From Paraburkholderia terricola (GTDB lineage Bacteria; Pseudomonadota; Gammaproteobacteria; Burkholderiales; Burkholderiaceae): a stretch of 54,297 nt of DNA. The stretch lies in contig NZ_FRAB01000044.1 of NCBI RefSeq assembly GCF_900142195.1, forward strand, positions 1-54,297. The letters run 5' to 3'. The notes under the pieces are model-generated. The model was not told the origin of the DNA. It did no database searches and saw nothing but the letters and a program-made list of their open reading frames with translations. Below, piece after piece: positions 16,203-23,890 of the stretch; the stretch's first letter is position 1; each line of letters starts with the position of its first letter. The position numbers and the translations under genes are program-made.

Positions 16203-17405
16203 TCAGTTGTCTTCGATGACGAACAACCGTTGGTATTCCTTCACCGCATATCGATCTGTCATGCCCGCGATGTAGTGGGCGATCAGACGCGGCTGCAGCG
16301 TCGCGTCCGTCGACTGATAGCCTGGCGGCAGCAGGCGCGGATCTTCCGTGAACGCGTCGAACAGGCCGACCACGACGCGGCGCGCCTTGTTCGCCATGCG
16401 CATCACCCGGTAATGGCGATACAGATTCTTGAATAGAAAGCGCTTGAGCGCCGCGGCCTGAACGGCAATCGCCTCGCTATGGGCCACGAGCGGCGGAGCG
16501 GCGCGCACGGCGTCGAGCGAGACCGGCGCGTGCCGGAGCAGATTCAGCTTGGTGGTATCGATCAGATCGACGATCAGCGTATTGATGATGCGGCGCACCG
16601 TCTCGTGAATCAGCCGGCGCCCTTCGATCTGCGGAAAGTCGTTGCGCGCCGCCTCATAGTGCGTCTGCCATAGCTCGACTTCGGCCAGTTGCTCGACGGT
16701 GAGCAGGCCCGAGCGCAAACCGTCGTCGACGTCGTGGTTGTTGTAGGCGATCTCGTCGGCAACATTCGCGATCTGCGCTTCAATGGACGGCTGCCGTCCT
16801 TCGAGAAAGCGCTCGCCCAAGGCGCCGAGCCGCCGCGCGTTTTCGCGCGAGCAATGCTTGAGAATTCCTTCGCGTGTTTCGAAGCAGAGGTTCAGGCCGT
16901 TGAACGCGCCATAGTGCTCCTCGAGATCGTCGACGACCGCGAGGCTTTGCAGATTGTGCTCGAAGCCGCCGTGTTCGCGCATGCATTCGTTCAGCGCGTC
17001 CTGACCGGCATGGCCGAACGGCGTGTGACCGAGATCGTGGGCAAGCGAGATCGCTTCGACCAGGTCTTCGTTGACGCGCAAATTGCGCGCAACAGACCGC
17101 GCGATTTGCGCCACCTCCAGACTATGCGTGAGCCGGGTGCGAAACAGATCGCCCTCGTGATTCACGAACACCTGCGTCTTGTACTCGAGCCGGCGGAACG
17201 CCGTGGAGTGGACGATGCGGTCGCGATCGCGCTGGAATTCGGTGCGGGCGCCAGGCGCTGATTCCGGATAGCGGCGGCCGCGCGACTGCGCGGAACGCGC
17301 CGCGTATGGCGCGAGATGCGCTTCCAGCGCTTCCTGGGCAGGCTCGCCGACCGACGCCGCGCCTGCCGGGTTGGGTTTTACATCGTCGCTGCGCCTGTCA
17401 GTCAC
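16203..17405 (-). CDS. dgt: Deoxyguanosinetriphosphate triphosphohydrolase-like protein
   Basis: 400 residues of the HD superfamily. It removes triphosphate from dNTPs and is thought to tune nucleotide pools. Motifs: 'HSTAFRRLEYKTQVF', the HD metal site in 'LAHDLGHTPFGHAGQDALNE', and 'NHDVDDGLRSG'. The start is GTG at 17405 after GGAGA with proper spacing. It is the last gene of the leftward pil-aro group, 73 bases after aroB. Substrate preference cannot be read from sequence; the family has both dGTP-specific and broad enzymes. Confidence 0.93.
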   Translation of the reverse strand: MTDRRSDDVKPNPAGAASVGEPAQEALEAHLAPYAARSAQSRGRRYPESAPGARTEFQRDRDRIVHSTAFRRLEYKTQVFVNHEGDLFRTRLTHSLEVAQIARSVARNLRVNEDLVEAISLAHDLGHTPFGHAGQDALNECMREHGGFEHNLQSLAVVDDLEEHYGAFNGLNLCFETREGILKHCSRENARRLGALGERFLEGRQPSIEAQIANVADEIAYNNHDVDDGLRSGLLTVEQLAEVELWQTHYEAARNDFPQIEGRRLIHETVRRIINTLIVDLIDTTKLNLLRHAPVSLDAVRAAPPLVAHSEAIAVQAAALKRFLFKNLYRHYRVMRMANKARRVVVGLFDAFTEDPRLLPPGYQSTDATLQPRLIAHYIAGMTDRYAVKEYQRLFVIEDN

Positions 17406-17478
17406 CGGGTTCTCCGAAACATGGGCGGCGCCTCGTGATGCCGGTGCGCGATGCGTTGCTGCCGGAGTCTTGCCGCGG

Positions 17479-18555
17479 TTAAACCGCGGCGGCCAGCGTG
17501 GCGCGCACTTCGGCGTCGGGTGCCTGGGTAATCAGCGTCTCACCGAAACGCTTCAGCAGAATGAATTTGATCGCACCGGCTTCCGCCTTTTTGTCGACCT
17601 GCATGAGTTCGACGTAACGCGAATCGCCGAGCGCGGGCGCCCGGGTCGGCAAATGCGCGGCGACGATCACATCGACCAGACGCTTGCGCGCCGCTTCGTC
17701 GAGATAGCCCATGCGCACGGACAGATCCGCCGCCATCACCATGCCACAGCCGACCGCCTCGCCGTGCAGCCACTCGCCGTAGCCGAGCCCGGCCTCGATC
17801 GCGTGGCCGAACGTATGGCCGAAATTGAGGATCGCGCGCAGCCCGCCTTCGCGTTCGTCCTGCGCCACCACCGACGCCTTGATTTCGCACGAACGCTTGA
17901 CCGCCTCGGCCAGCGCTTCGGGTTCGCAACGATTCAGCGCCTCGACGTTGGCCTCGATCCACCTGAAGAAACCCGCGTCGGCAATCGCGCCGGTCTTGAT
18001 CACCTCGGCGATGCCCGCCGCCAGTTCGCGCGCCGGCAAGGTGCGCAGCGCGCCGATGTCGGCGATCACGGCCTGCGGCTGGTAGAACGCGCCGATCATG
18101 TTCTTGCCAAGCGGGTGGTTGATGCCCGTCTTGCCGCCCACCGACGAATCCACCTGCGACAGCAACGTTGTGGGCACCTGGATGAACGGCACGCCGCGCA
18201 TGTAGCAAGCCGCGGCAAACCCGGTCATATCGCCGATCACGCCGCCGCCCAACGCGATCAGCGTGGTCTTGCGATCGGCGCGGGAGCCGAGCAGCGCGTC
18301 GAAGATCAGGTTCAGCGTTTCCAGGTTCTTGTACGCTTCGCCGTCCGGCAAAACGACCGTGGACACCTGCTTGCCGAGCGGCGCCAACGCCGCGCGCAGC
18401 GTGTCGCCATATAGCGGGTCGACCGTGGTATTCGTGACGATGGTGACCGAGCTGCCGGCGATATGCGGCGCGAACAGCGCGGTTTGGCCGATCAGATCGG
18501 CACCGATATGAATGGGGTAGGCGCGCTCGCCCAGTTCGACGTTGACGGTAATCAT
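17479..18555 (-). CDS. aroB: 3-dehydroquinate synthase
   Basis: 358 residues. It is the second step of the shikimate pathway, converting DAHP to 3-dehydroquinate with NAD and a divalent metal. Visible motifs: 'GGGVIGDMTGFAAACYMRGV', 'PTTLLSQVDSSVGGKTGINHP' with the active-site Lys, 'LNFGHTFGHAIEAG' with metal-binding His, and 'HGEAVGCGM'. ATG 18555 begins the family-typical MITVNVELGERAYPI; an alternative ATG at 18564 overlaps the aroK stop as TAATG, which would mean translational coupling and adds only three residues. Confidence 0.96.
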   Translation of the reverse strand: MITVNVELGERAYPIHIGADLIGQTALFAPHIAGSSVTIVTNTTVDPLYGDTLRAALAPLGKQVSTVVLPDGEAYKNLETLNLIFDALLGSRADRKTTLIALGGGVIGDMTGFAAACYMRGVPFIQVPTTLLSQVDSSVGGKTGINHPLGKNMIGAFYQPQAVIADIGALRTLPARELAAGIAEVIKTGAIADAGFFRWIEANVEALNRCEPEALAEAVKRSCEIKASVVAQDEREGGLRAILNFGHTFGHAIEAGLGYGEWLHGEAVGCGMVMAADLSVRMGYLDEAARKRLVDVIVAAHLPTRAPALGDSRYVELMQVDKKAEAGAIKFILLKRFGETLITQAPDAEVRATLAAAV

Positions 18556-18563
18556 ACGGTCCA

Positions 18564-19115
18564 TTATGACGCAGGGTGTTTGACGACGCCGGCCATCTCG
18601 AGCTGCATCAGGACCATGTTGACGAGTCCGTTGACCGAAGGCCGGCCGGTTTCGATCACGAAATGCGCGCATTCGCGGTAGAGCGGGTCACGCACTTCGT
18701 AGAGCGCTTCGAGGCGCGCCTTGGGATCCTCGGTTTGCAGCAGCGGGCGATTCTTGTCGCGCCGGGTACGCAGCCACAGATCGTGCGGATTGGCGCGCAG
18801 ATAGATCACCACGCCGCGATTTTGCAGCGCCTCGCGGTTTTCCGGCCGCAGCACCGCGCCGCCGCCCGTGGCGAGCACGATATTGTCGCGCCCGGTCAAT
18901 TCGGAAATCACGTTCGCTTCACGCTCGCGAAAGCCCGCTTCGCCTTCCAGTTCGAAAATCACCGGGATGCGCGCGCCCGTGCGCGCCTCGATTTCATGAT
19001 CGGAATCGAAGAACGGGCGATCGAGACGGCGCGCAATGGCCCGGCCCACGGTGGTTTTGCCTGCCCCCATGAGCCCTACGAAAAATACATTGGCGTGTGC
19101 GTCCCGCGCTTGCAA
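18564..19115 (-). CDS. aroK: Shikimate kinase
   Basis: 183 residues. It phosphorylates shikimate at the 3-hydroxyl using ATP. The P-loop GLMGAGKTT is near residues 12-20, the shikimate-binding 'DSDHEIE' and 'GGGAVLR' follow, and the lid Arg lies in 'RDKNRPLL'. I take TTG at 19115 as start because AGAGGA lies seven bases upstream and the protein then begins at the usual place; an ATG at 19205 adds 30 unconserved residues. It follows pilQ by 107 bases and overlaps the possible early aroB start, so it is part of the pil-aro operon. Confidence 0.95.
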   Translation of the reverse strand: MQARDAHANVFFVGLMGAGKTTVGRAIARRLDRPFFDSDHEIEARTGARIPVIFELEGEAGFREREANVISELTGRDNIVLATGGGAVLRPENREALQNRGVVIYLRANPHDLWLRTRRDKNRPLLQTEDPKARLEALYEVRDPLYRECAHFVIETGRPSVNGLVNMVLMQLEMAGVVKHPAS

Positions 19116-19222
19116 CGGTGTCCTCTGGCTAATCCGGTATGGGTTCGTGCCGCAGCTTACTGGCAAAGCGGCTGCCTTGTCGAGCCTGCGCGCCGCCGCC
19201 GGCAAGCGGCGGCGGCATACCG

Positions 19223-20956
19223 CTAATTCGTCTGAATGACGCGCGGCGTGATGAAAATAGCCAGTTCGCTGCGCTGGTCGCGATGAGCCCGATGGCGAAA
19301 AAGCGCGCCTAAAAAGGGTATTTTGCCCAGGAGCGGCACCCGCGTCACATCGTTCCGCTCGTCGACGGCATAGATTCCGCCGATCGACACCGTACCACCA
19401 TCCTCGACCTCGACGCGCGTCTGCACGTGTTTGGTGTTAATCGCCGGCCCGGCGTCGGTCAGCTCGCCGACGCTGTCCTTGGCCACATCGAGATCGAGCA
19501 CCACCCGCCCGTCCGGCATGATCTGCGGCTCCACTTCCAGTTTGAGCGTGGCGCGGCGAAACTGCACGCCCGAGACGCCCTGCCCCACTTTCGCCTGATA
19601 CGGCAGCTCGGTGCCCTGCTCGACCACCGCTTTCATGCGGTCCGCGGTGACGACCCGCGGACTCGATACGATCTCGCCGCGCCCCTCGGCCTCCAGCGCG
19701 CTCAGCTCGATGTTCAGCAGACGCGTGGCGCCGGCGGCGAACAGCGTGAGCCCGGCGGTGGCGGCGTCGAAGCCGGAAATCGGGCGGGCCGACAGATCGT
19801 AGACCGTCCCGTCCGTGCCGCCGGTCAAGCCTCTTGCGGTGCCGTCGGCGTTGGTCGCCGCCATCGAGAGCCGCACGCCGAGGTTGCGCGAAAAACCGTG
19901 TTCGCCTTCGACGATCCGCGCCTCGATCAGCACCTGGCGGGTCGGCCGGTCGACGGACTCGAGGAAAGCCGCGATCTGCGCGACGCGGCCTTCGACATCG
20001 GTGACGAACAGCAGATTGGTGCGCGGATCGGCGGTGACGGCACCGCGTTTGGACAGCACGCGCTGGTTCCCCGAACCGGTCAGCAAACGCCGCACGTCCT
20101 CGGCGCGGGCGTAGTGCAGCACGAAAGTGCGGCTCGCGAGCGGCTCCAGATCGGCGGCCTTGGCGTGCGCCTCGAAACGCTGCCGCTCGCGCGCGGCGAG
20201 ATCCGCAATCGGCGCGACCCACACGACGTTGCCGCGGCGCTCCATCGCGAGACCGTTGACATCGAGCAGCGTATCGAACGCGGCGCGCCACGGCACCTTG
20301 TCGAGCCGCAGCGAGACGGCGCCGCGCACTTTCTCGCTCGCGACGATATTCAGTCCCGTGAATTGCGCGAATGCGTTCAGCACGGCGCCGAGTTCGGCAC
20401 GCTTGAAGTTCAGCGAGATCGGTTTGTCGTCGGCCGCGAGCCTGGCGTCGGCGAGCGTTTTCGGCGCGCCGCTCAGTCGCGCGAGCGGCGGCAGCGGCAC
20501 CGGTGGTCCTTCGAGCGCGGAACTCGTCGCGGTGTCGTTGCGAGCCGGGGTTGCCTGGGTTGCCGAGGCTGCCGATCGTCTTCGGAGCGGCACGGAGCCG
20601 TCGTCGGCCTCGAAGGGCTCCTCCGCGCGGCTGTTTTCGACGGAGGCTGACGGGCGCGCGACATCCCGAGGCTCCGCCGACTCATCGCGAAACGGGTTGG
20701 GCGCTTCGGCGACAACGCCGCGCGGTGGCGGCGAAGCATTGTACGAAGCGTCCAATGGCACAACGCCGTCGTCGAGCGGCATGTTCGGTGGCAGCGGCGG
20801 CAGCGGTGGAGTCGAAGCTCGCGCGATGCCGACGCTGATCGCCGCGCCAACGTACACGCCGAAACACATACGAAGGCCGCAGCGCAGGCCACGGCCCGCA
20901 CGTGGACCGATGCACATGGACGCGGGCACAAAGCGGAAAAGTTTTACCGGCTTCAT
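19223..20956 (-). CDS. pilQ: Type IV pilus secretin PilQ (short form)
   Basis: 577 residues. It forms the outer-membrane channel through which type IV pili extend. After a signal segment ending near residue 48 and a Pro/Ser-rich linker, an STN/N0-like domain (about 165-245, 'SLNFKRAELGAVLNAF'), an N1 domain (about 255-335) and the secretin core (about 340-575, with 'VEVEDGGTVSIGGIY' and 'VPLLGKIPFLGALFRH') follow. The peptidoglycan-binding AMIN repeats of long PilQ proteins are absent, so the protein is shorter than the roughly 700-residue forms. Its ATG overlaps the stop of the upstream pilO-pilP gene (TGATG). Confidence 0.93.
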   Translation of the reverse strand: MKPVKLFRFVPASMCIGPRAGRGLRCGLRMCFGVYVGAAISVGIARASTPPLPPLPPNMPLDDGVVPLDASYNASPPPRGVVAEAPNPFRDESAEPRDVARPSASVENSRAEEPFEADDGSVPLRRRSAASATQATPARNDTATSSALEGPPVPLPPLARLSGAPKTLADARLAADDKPISLNFKRAELGAVLNAFAQFTGLNIVASEKVRGAVSLRLDKVPWRAAFDTLLDVNGLAMERRGNVVWVAPIADLAARERQRFEAHAKAADLEPLASRTFVLHYARAEDVRRLLTGSGNQRVLSKRGAVTADPRTNLLFVTDVEGRVAQIAAFLESVDRPTRQVLIEARIVEGEHGFSRNLGVRLSMAATNADGTARGLTGGTDGTVYDLSARPISGFDAATAGLTLFAAGATRLLNIELSALEAEGRGEIVSSPRVVTADRMKAVVEQGTELPYQAKVGQGVSGVQFRRATLKLEVEPQIMPDGRVVLDLDVAKDSVGELTDAGPAINTKHVQTRVEVEDGGTVSIGGIYAVDERNDVTRVPLLGKIPFLGALFRHRAHRDQRSELAIFITPRVIQTN

Positions 20957-21906
20957 CAGGACGCCTCTTCCAGCGCCAGCGTGCGCGTTGTGCCGCCGTT
21001 GACGAGCGTGATGCCGAGCGCGTCGAAGCGCGTGACGCGCTCGGCGCCGATTTGCTGCCCGGACGCGACGGTTGTCGCGCCCTCCGGCGTATCGAGCAAA
21101 GCCAACCCACGCTGACCATCGTGCAGCACACCGACAAGGCGCAACTGCGAAGCATCGGGCAGATCGCCCGCCGCCCGCATCTGCGGCCGCGAGAACGGGT
21201 CGAAGAAGACGATGTTGTCTGCGTCGGCCGAATCGGCATCCTCTTCGGCAAACGCAGCCGCCGACGCGGTTAAAGGAACCGGCCTCAGCGCATTGAACAC
21301 GCGCAGCGTCGCGCTCACCGAAAGCGCTGCGCCATCCCGTTTGACGGTCACATCGACGGGGACGATCAGCACCGGCAGATCCAACAGCCCGCGCAGGAAC
21401 GCCATCAAGTGGACGAAGTCGGTGCGCGCGGCGAGTTGCAACGGGCGCATGCTTTCCGCGCCTGTGCCGCTGGCGGCGCCGGGTTCCAGCGCAATCAACG
21501 TGACGCCGTTCTGCGCGGCCAGTTCGGAGACGATGCGCACGTCGTCCACGGACGAAGGCGCTGGCGATCCGGTGCTCGACGTCATGGCCGGGGTGCTTGC
21601 CGATGCGGTGGCCGACGCGGCTGCTTCACGGCGCAGCGCGGGCAATTGCGCGAGCGAGCGCTTCGCATCGGCGAGATGCCGCGTAGCAGCCTCCAAGGCG
21701 GTCCGGCTCGCCTCCACGCCGCCCAGATCCGCCACGATCCAGCCCTGCGCGCCAAGCCCGAACACCAGCGCGGCGATCAGCAACGCAACCGCCCAGCGAC
21801 GGCGCCCGCTCCATGCTTCGAGCGGCGCACGCGCGCGCTTCAGCCAATGGGAAAGCATTGGGCGCGCGCTTGCCGCGCTGCCGAAATCGACAAACGTCGT
21901 ACTCAT
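20956..21906 (-). CDS. Fused PilO-PilP type IV pilus alignment protein
   Basis: 316 residues that appear to join two pilus proteins. The N-terminal half looks like PilO: cytoplasmic start, one membrane helix (about 38-60), coiled-coil region (to about 95) and a ferredoxin-like domain (about 120-215). The C-terminal 90 residues look like PilP: 'FFDPFSRPQ', 'LRLVGVLHDGQRGLALLDTPEG', 'VASGQQIG', 'ALEE'. PilP is normally a separate inner-membrane lipoprotein binding PilQ; here no lipobox or stop separates the parts. It overlaps pilN by ATGA at its start and pilQ at its end. Reading frame and codon use are continuous, so a sequencing fusion is unlikely. Confidence 0.82.
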   Translation of the reverse strand: MSTTFVDFGSAASARPMLSHWLKRARAPLEAWSGRRRWAVALLIAALVFGLGAQGWIVADLGGVEASRTALEAATRHLADAKRSLAQLPALRREAAASATASASTPAMTSSTGSPAPSSVDDVRIVSELAAQNGVTLIALEPGAASGTGAESMRPLQLAARTDFVHLMAFLRGLLDLPVLIVPVDVTVKRDGAALSVSATLRVFNALRPVPLTASAAAFAEEDADSADADNIVFFDPFSRPQMRAAGDLPDASQLRLVGVLHDGQRGLALLDTPEGATTVASGQQIGAERVTRFDALGITLVNGGTTRTLALEEAS

Positions 21907-22649
21907 TTCACACCTCTCGATTGTTCAGACTTCACCGGACGCCGCGCCGCGGATGCGGCCACGTGAGCCGTTTGTCGCATCGGATCGTCCCAGCGCAGAC
22001 GAGCGCCGAATTCCACTTGTCCTGCGACTTGTCCTGCGATGCCCGCAACCACACCCGCGCCGCGGGGCGGCGCCGATCGATGCAGGTCGCTCACCTCCGC
22101 GCCCGTCACGCCGCGAATCGCGCTCAGACGCTTGAGCCACTCCGCCGAAGCCAGATGCCCGCGCGAGCTCGCCAGCAATTCCGTCTCGTGTTCGCGCTGA
22201 CGCAACTGCTGTAACACGACGCCGTCGCCCGGTTCGAAACTGAGTGCGTCGAGCAGGTCGCGCAAATGCGTGAGCGGCTCGGACAAGGTCTTTGCACGCG
22301 CCGCGCCCTGGCGTTGCTCGTCTTGCGCCCGCAATAGCCCGGCATGTTCGGCGAGCGGCGCGGTGAATCGTGCGAGCGACTGTTCAATCGACACGCGCTG
22401 CGCATCGAGTCGCGCCTTTTCCAACGCCTGCCAACCCGCCAGCGCGAGCACCGCGGCGCAACCGGCGAACGCGGCGGCGATGCATTCGAGTACGCACCGC
22501 CGGCGCGCGAGTCGCGCGTTGCGTTGCCTGTAGGGCAGCAGGTTGAAACCACCGAGCCACGATCGCGCGAAGCGAGCGCCGCGCGCGAAACCCGGCGCGC
22601 TGGCAGTCGGCACGTTCGAGCCGCGCGGATGCAAGAGGCCGCCCATCAT
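21903..22649 (-). CDS. pilN: PilN-like type IV pilus assembly protein
   Basis: 248 residues. The N-terminal 'FNLLPYRQRNARLARRR' is the PilN INLLPYR-type motif that binds PilM; a membrane helix (about 55-75) and a coiled-coil/ferredoxin-like periplasmic part follow. It links the cytoplasmic PilM ring to PilO/PilP. Unusually, about 30 residues precede the motif. The start codon overlaps the pilM stop (ATGA) and the end overlaps the next start, indicating tightly coupled translation. Confidence 0.85.
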   Translation of the reverse strand: MMGGLLHPRGSNVPTASAPGFARGARFARSWLGGFNLLPYRQRNARLARRRCVLECIAAAFAGCAAVLALAGWQALEKARLDAQRVSIEQSLARFTAPLAEHAGLLRAQDEQRQGAARAKTLSEPLTHLRDLLDALSFEPGDGVVLQQLRQREHETELLASSRGHLASAEWLKRLSAIRGVTGAEVSDLHRSAPPRGAGVVAGIAGQVAGQVEFGARLRWDDPMRQTAHVAASAARRPVKSEQSRGVK

Positions 22650-23638
22650 TCGAACACCCCGCGCAACGCGAGCCCGAACGCGACCGCGCCGGTCGGCTCA
22701 TGCAACAACGGATCGTCCAACGGTCGCGCAAGACCGCCTAGCGCCGCGCATTCGAACGGCAACACCGTGCAGCCCAACACGTCGGCGAGATCCGCGATCG
22801 AAAACCCCACGCCGTCGAGCAGATCGACCTCGCCGCTCAACAACGCGCAGTCGAGTTCCGGGCCGCGCACGAGATCACGCAACGCGTCGGCGAGGTCCGC
22901 GTGCTCGGGCGCCGGATAGCGCATTTCGCCGACGATGCCGTCGTCGACGATGCGCCATCCGTACACGCCGTCCGTGCCGACCCAGAGCGCGACATACGGC
23001 TCGTGCGGATCGAGTTCATGGCTCGCCGCATAGCGCATGGCGCGCAGCGCGGCATGCGGTTCGCCGTCGATCGCGGTCAGCGAGATACCGGCGGACGCCG
23101 CGCATTCGATACGCGCCTCAAGATGCTGGCGCGCCGTGGCGGCAATCGTCACCGAGCGAACGGGCGAAGACGTTTCATCGACAAACCAGTCGACGGCGAG
23201 CGCGTGCCGCTCGAGACCCGCGATCCGCTCCACTTCACTCATCACCGCCGGTTCGAGTTCGGCAAGCGCATGCCCGCCGTCCTCCGCGCAGCCGCTTTGC
23301 GCGGCGAGCCGCGTGAGCGGCACCGTGGCGGTCAACGTGGCCGACGCCGGCAGCGCCATCGCGCATCGCAACGCATGCGTCGCACAGGCGCGCGGCAGAC
23401 CGGCAAACGCGTCGCGCAACGCACGCGCCACCGCATGGCGATCCGCGATCTCCATGCCGGCCATCGCGCCGGCGGCAAGCGGCACGGTGCTCACGTATTC
23501 GATATGCAATGCGGCGGTGGTGCGCGAAGGCTGACTCACCATGACGAGGCGCACCGCCCGCGCGCTCACGTCGATTCCCGCGGCAAACCGCCGGCCACCT
23601 GTTTGCACCTCTTGAAGCCACGATTTTTTGAACGCCAT
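22646..23638 (-). CDS. pilM: PilM-like type IV pilus assembly protein
   Basis: 330 residues of the actin-like PilM family, a cytoplasmic ATP-binding protein that binds the PilN tail and connects to the pilus motors. Visible: 'FAAGIDVSARAVRLVMVS' (phosphate-1-type loop), 'ALAVDWFVDE' and 'YVALWVGTDGVYGWRIVDDG' (phosphate-2-type region), with a divergent sequence compared with the Pseudomonas protein. The start ATG 23638 follows GGGAGGG; an upstream ATG at 23671 is disfavoured. It is first in the leftward pil-aro-dgt operon and divergent from mrcA. Confidence 0.85.
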   Translation of the reverse strand: MAFKKSWLQEVQTGGRRFAAGIDVSARAVRLVMVSQPSRTTAALHIEYVSTVPLAAGAMAGMEIADRHAVARALRDAFAGLPRACATHALRCAMALPASATLTATVPLTRLAAQSGCAEDGGHALAELEPAVMSEVERIAGLERHALAVDWFVDETSSPVRSVTIAATARQHLEARIECAASAGISLTAIDGEPHAALRAMRYAASHELDPHEPYVALWVGTDGVYGWRIVDDGIVGEMRYPAPEHADLADALRDLVRGPELDCALLSGEVDLLDGVGFSIADLADVLGCTVLPFECAALGGLARPLDDPLLHEPTGAVAFGLALRGVFE

Positions 23639-23859
23639 CACACCCTCCCTCAAACTCTCGCGGCGAACCATTCGAGCGCGAGTAACGAGGAAGAATTGTG
23701 CGTAGCCGCGCCGCCGCGCGACACTCAGCCAAATGGCTAACGTTGCGTGACACGTGCCGGCGCCGCAACAAAGCGGCTACAGTGAAGCCATTCCCGCGTC
23801 GCGCACCGACCTGCGCAGAAGTGTCAGTAAGCATGACGAAAGCTGAAAAGCCGGGCGGC

Positions 23860-23865
23860 TATAAT
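23860..23865 (+). promoter_or_regulatory. Probable -10 element of the mrcA promoter
   Basis: A perfect TATAAT lies 25 bases upstream of the mrcA ATG. The -35 region is poor by eye. With a start site near 23872 the leader would be about 20 bases. Confidence 0.45.
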
Positions 23866-23890
23866 CGCGGGACTGTTTTTTGGTGCCCAT

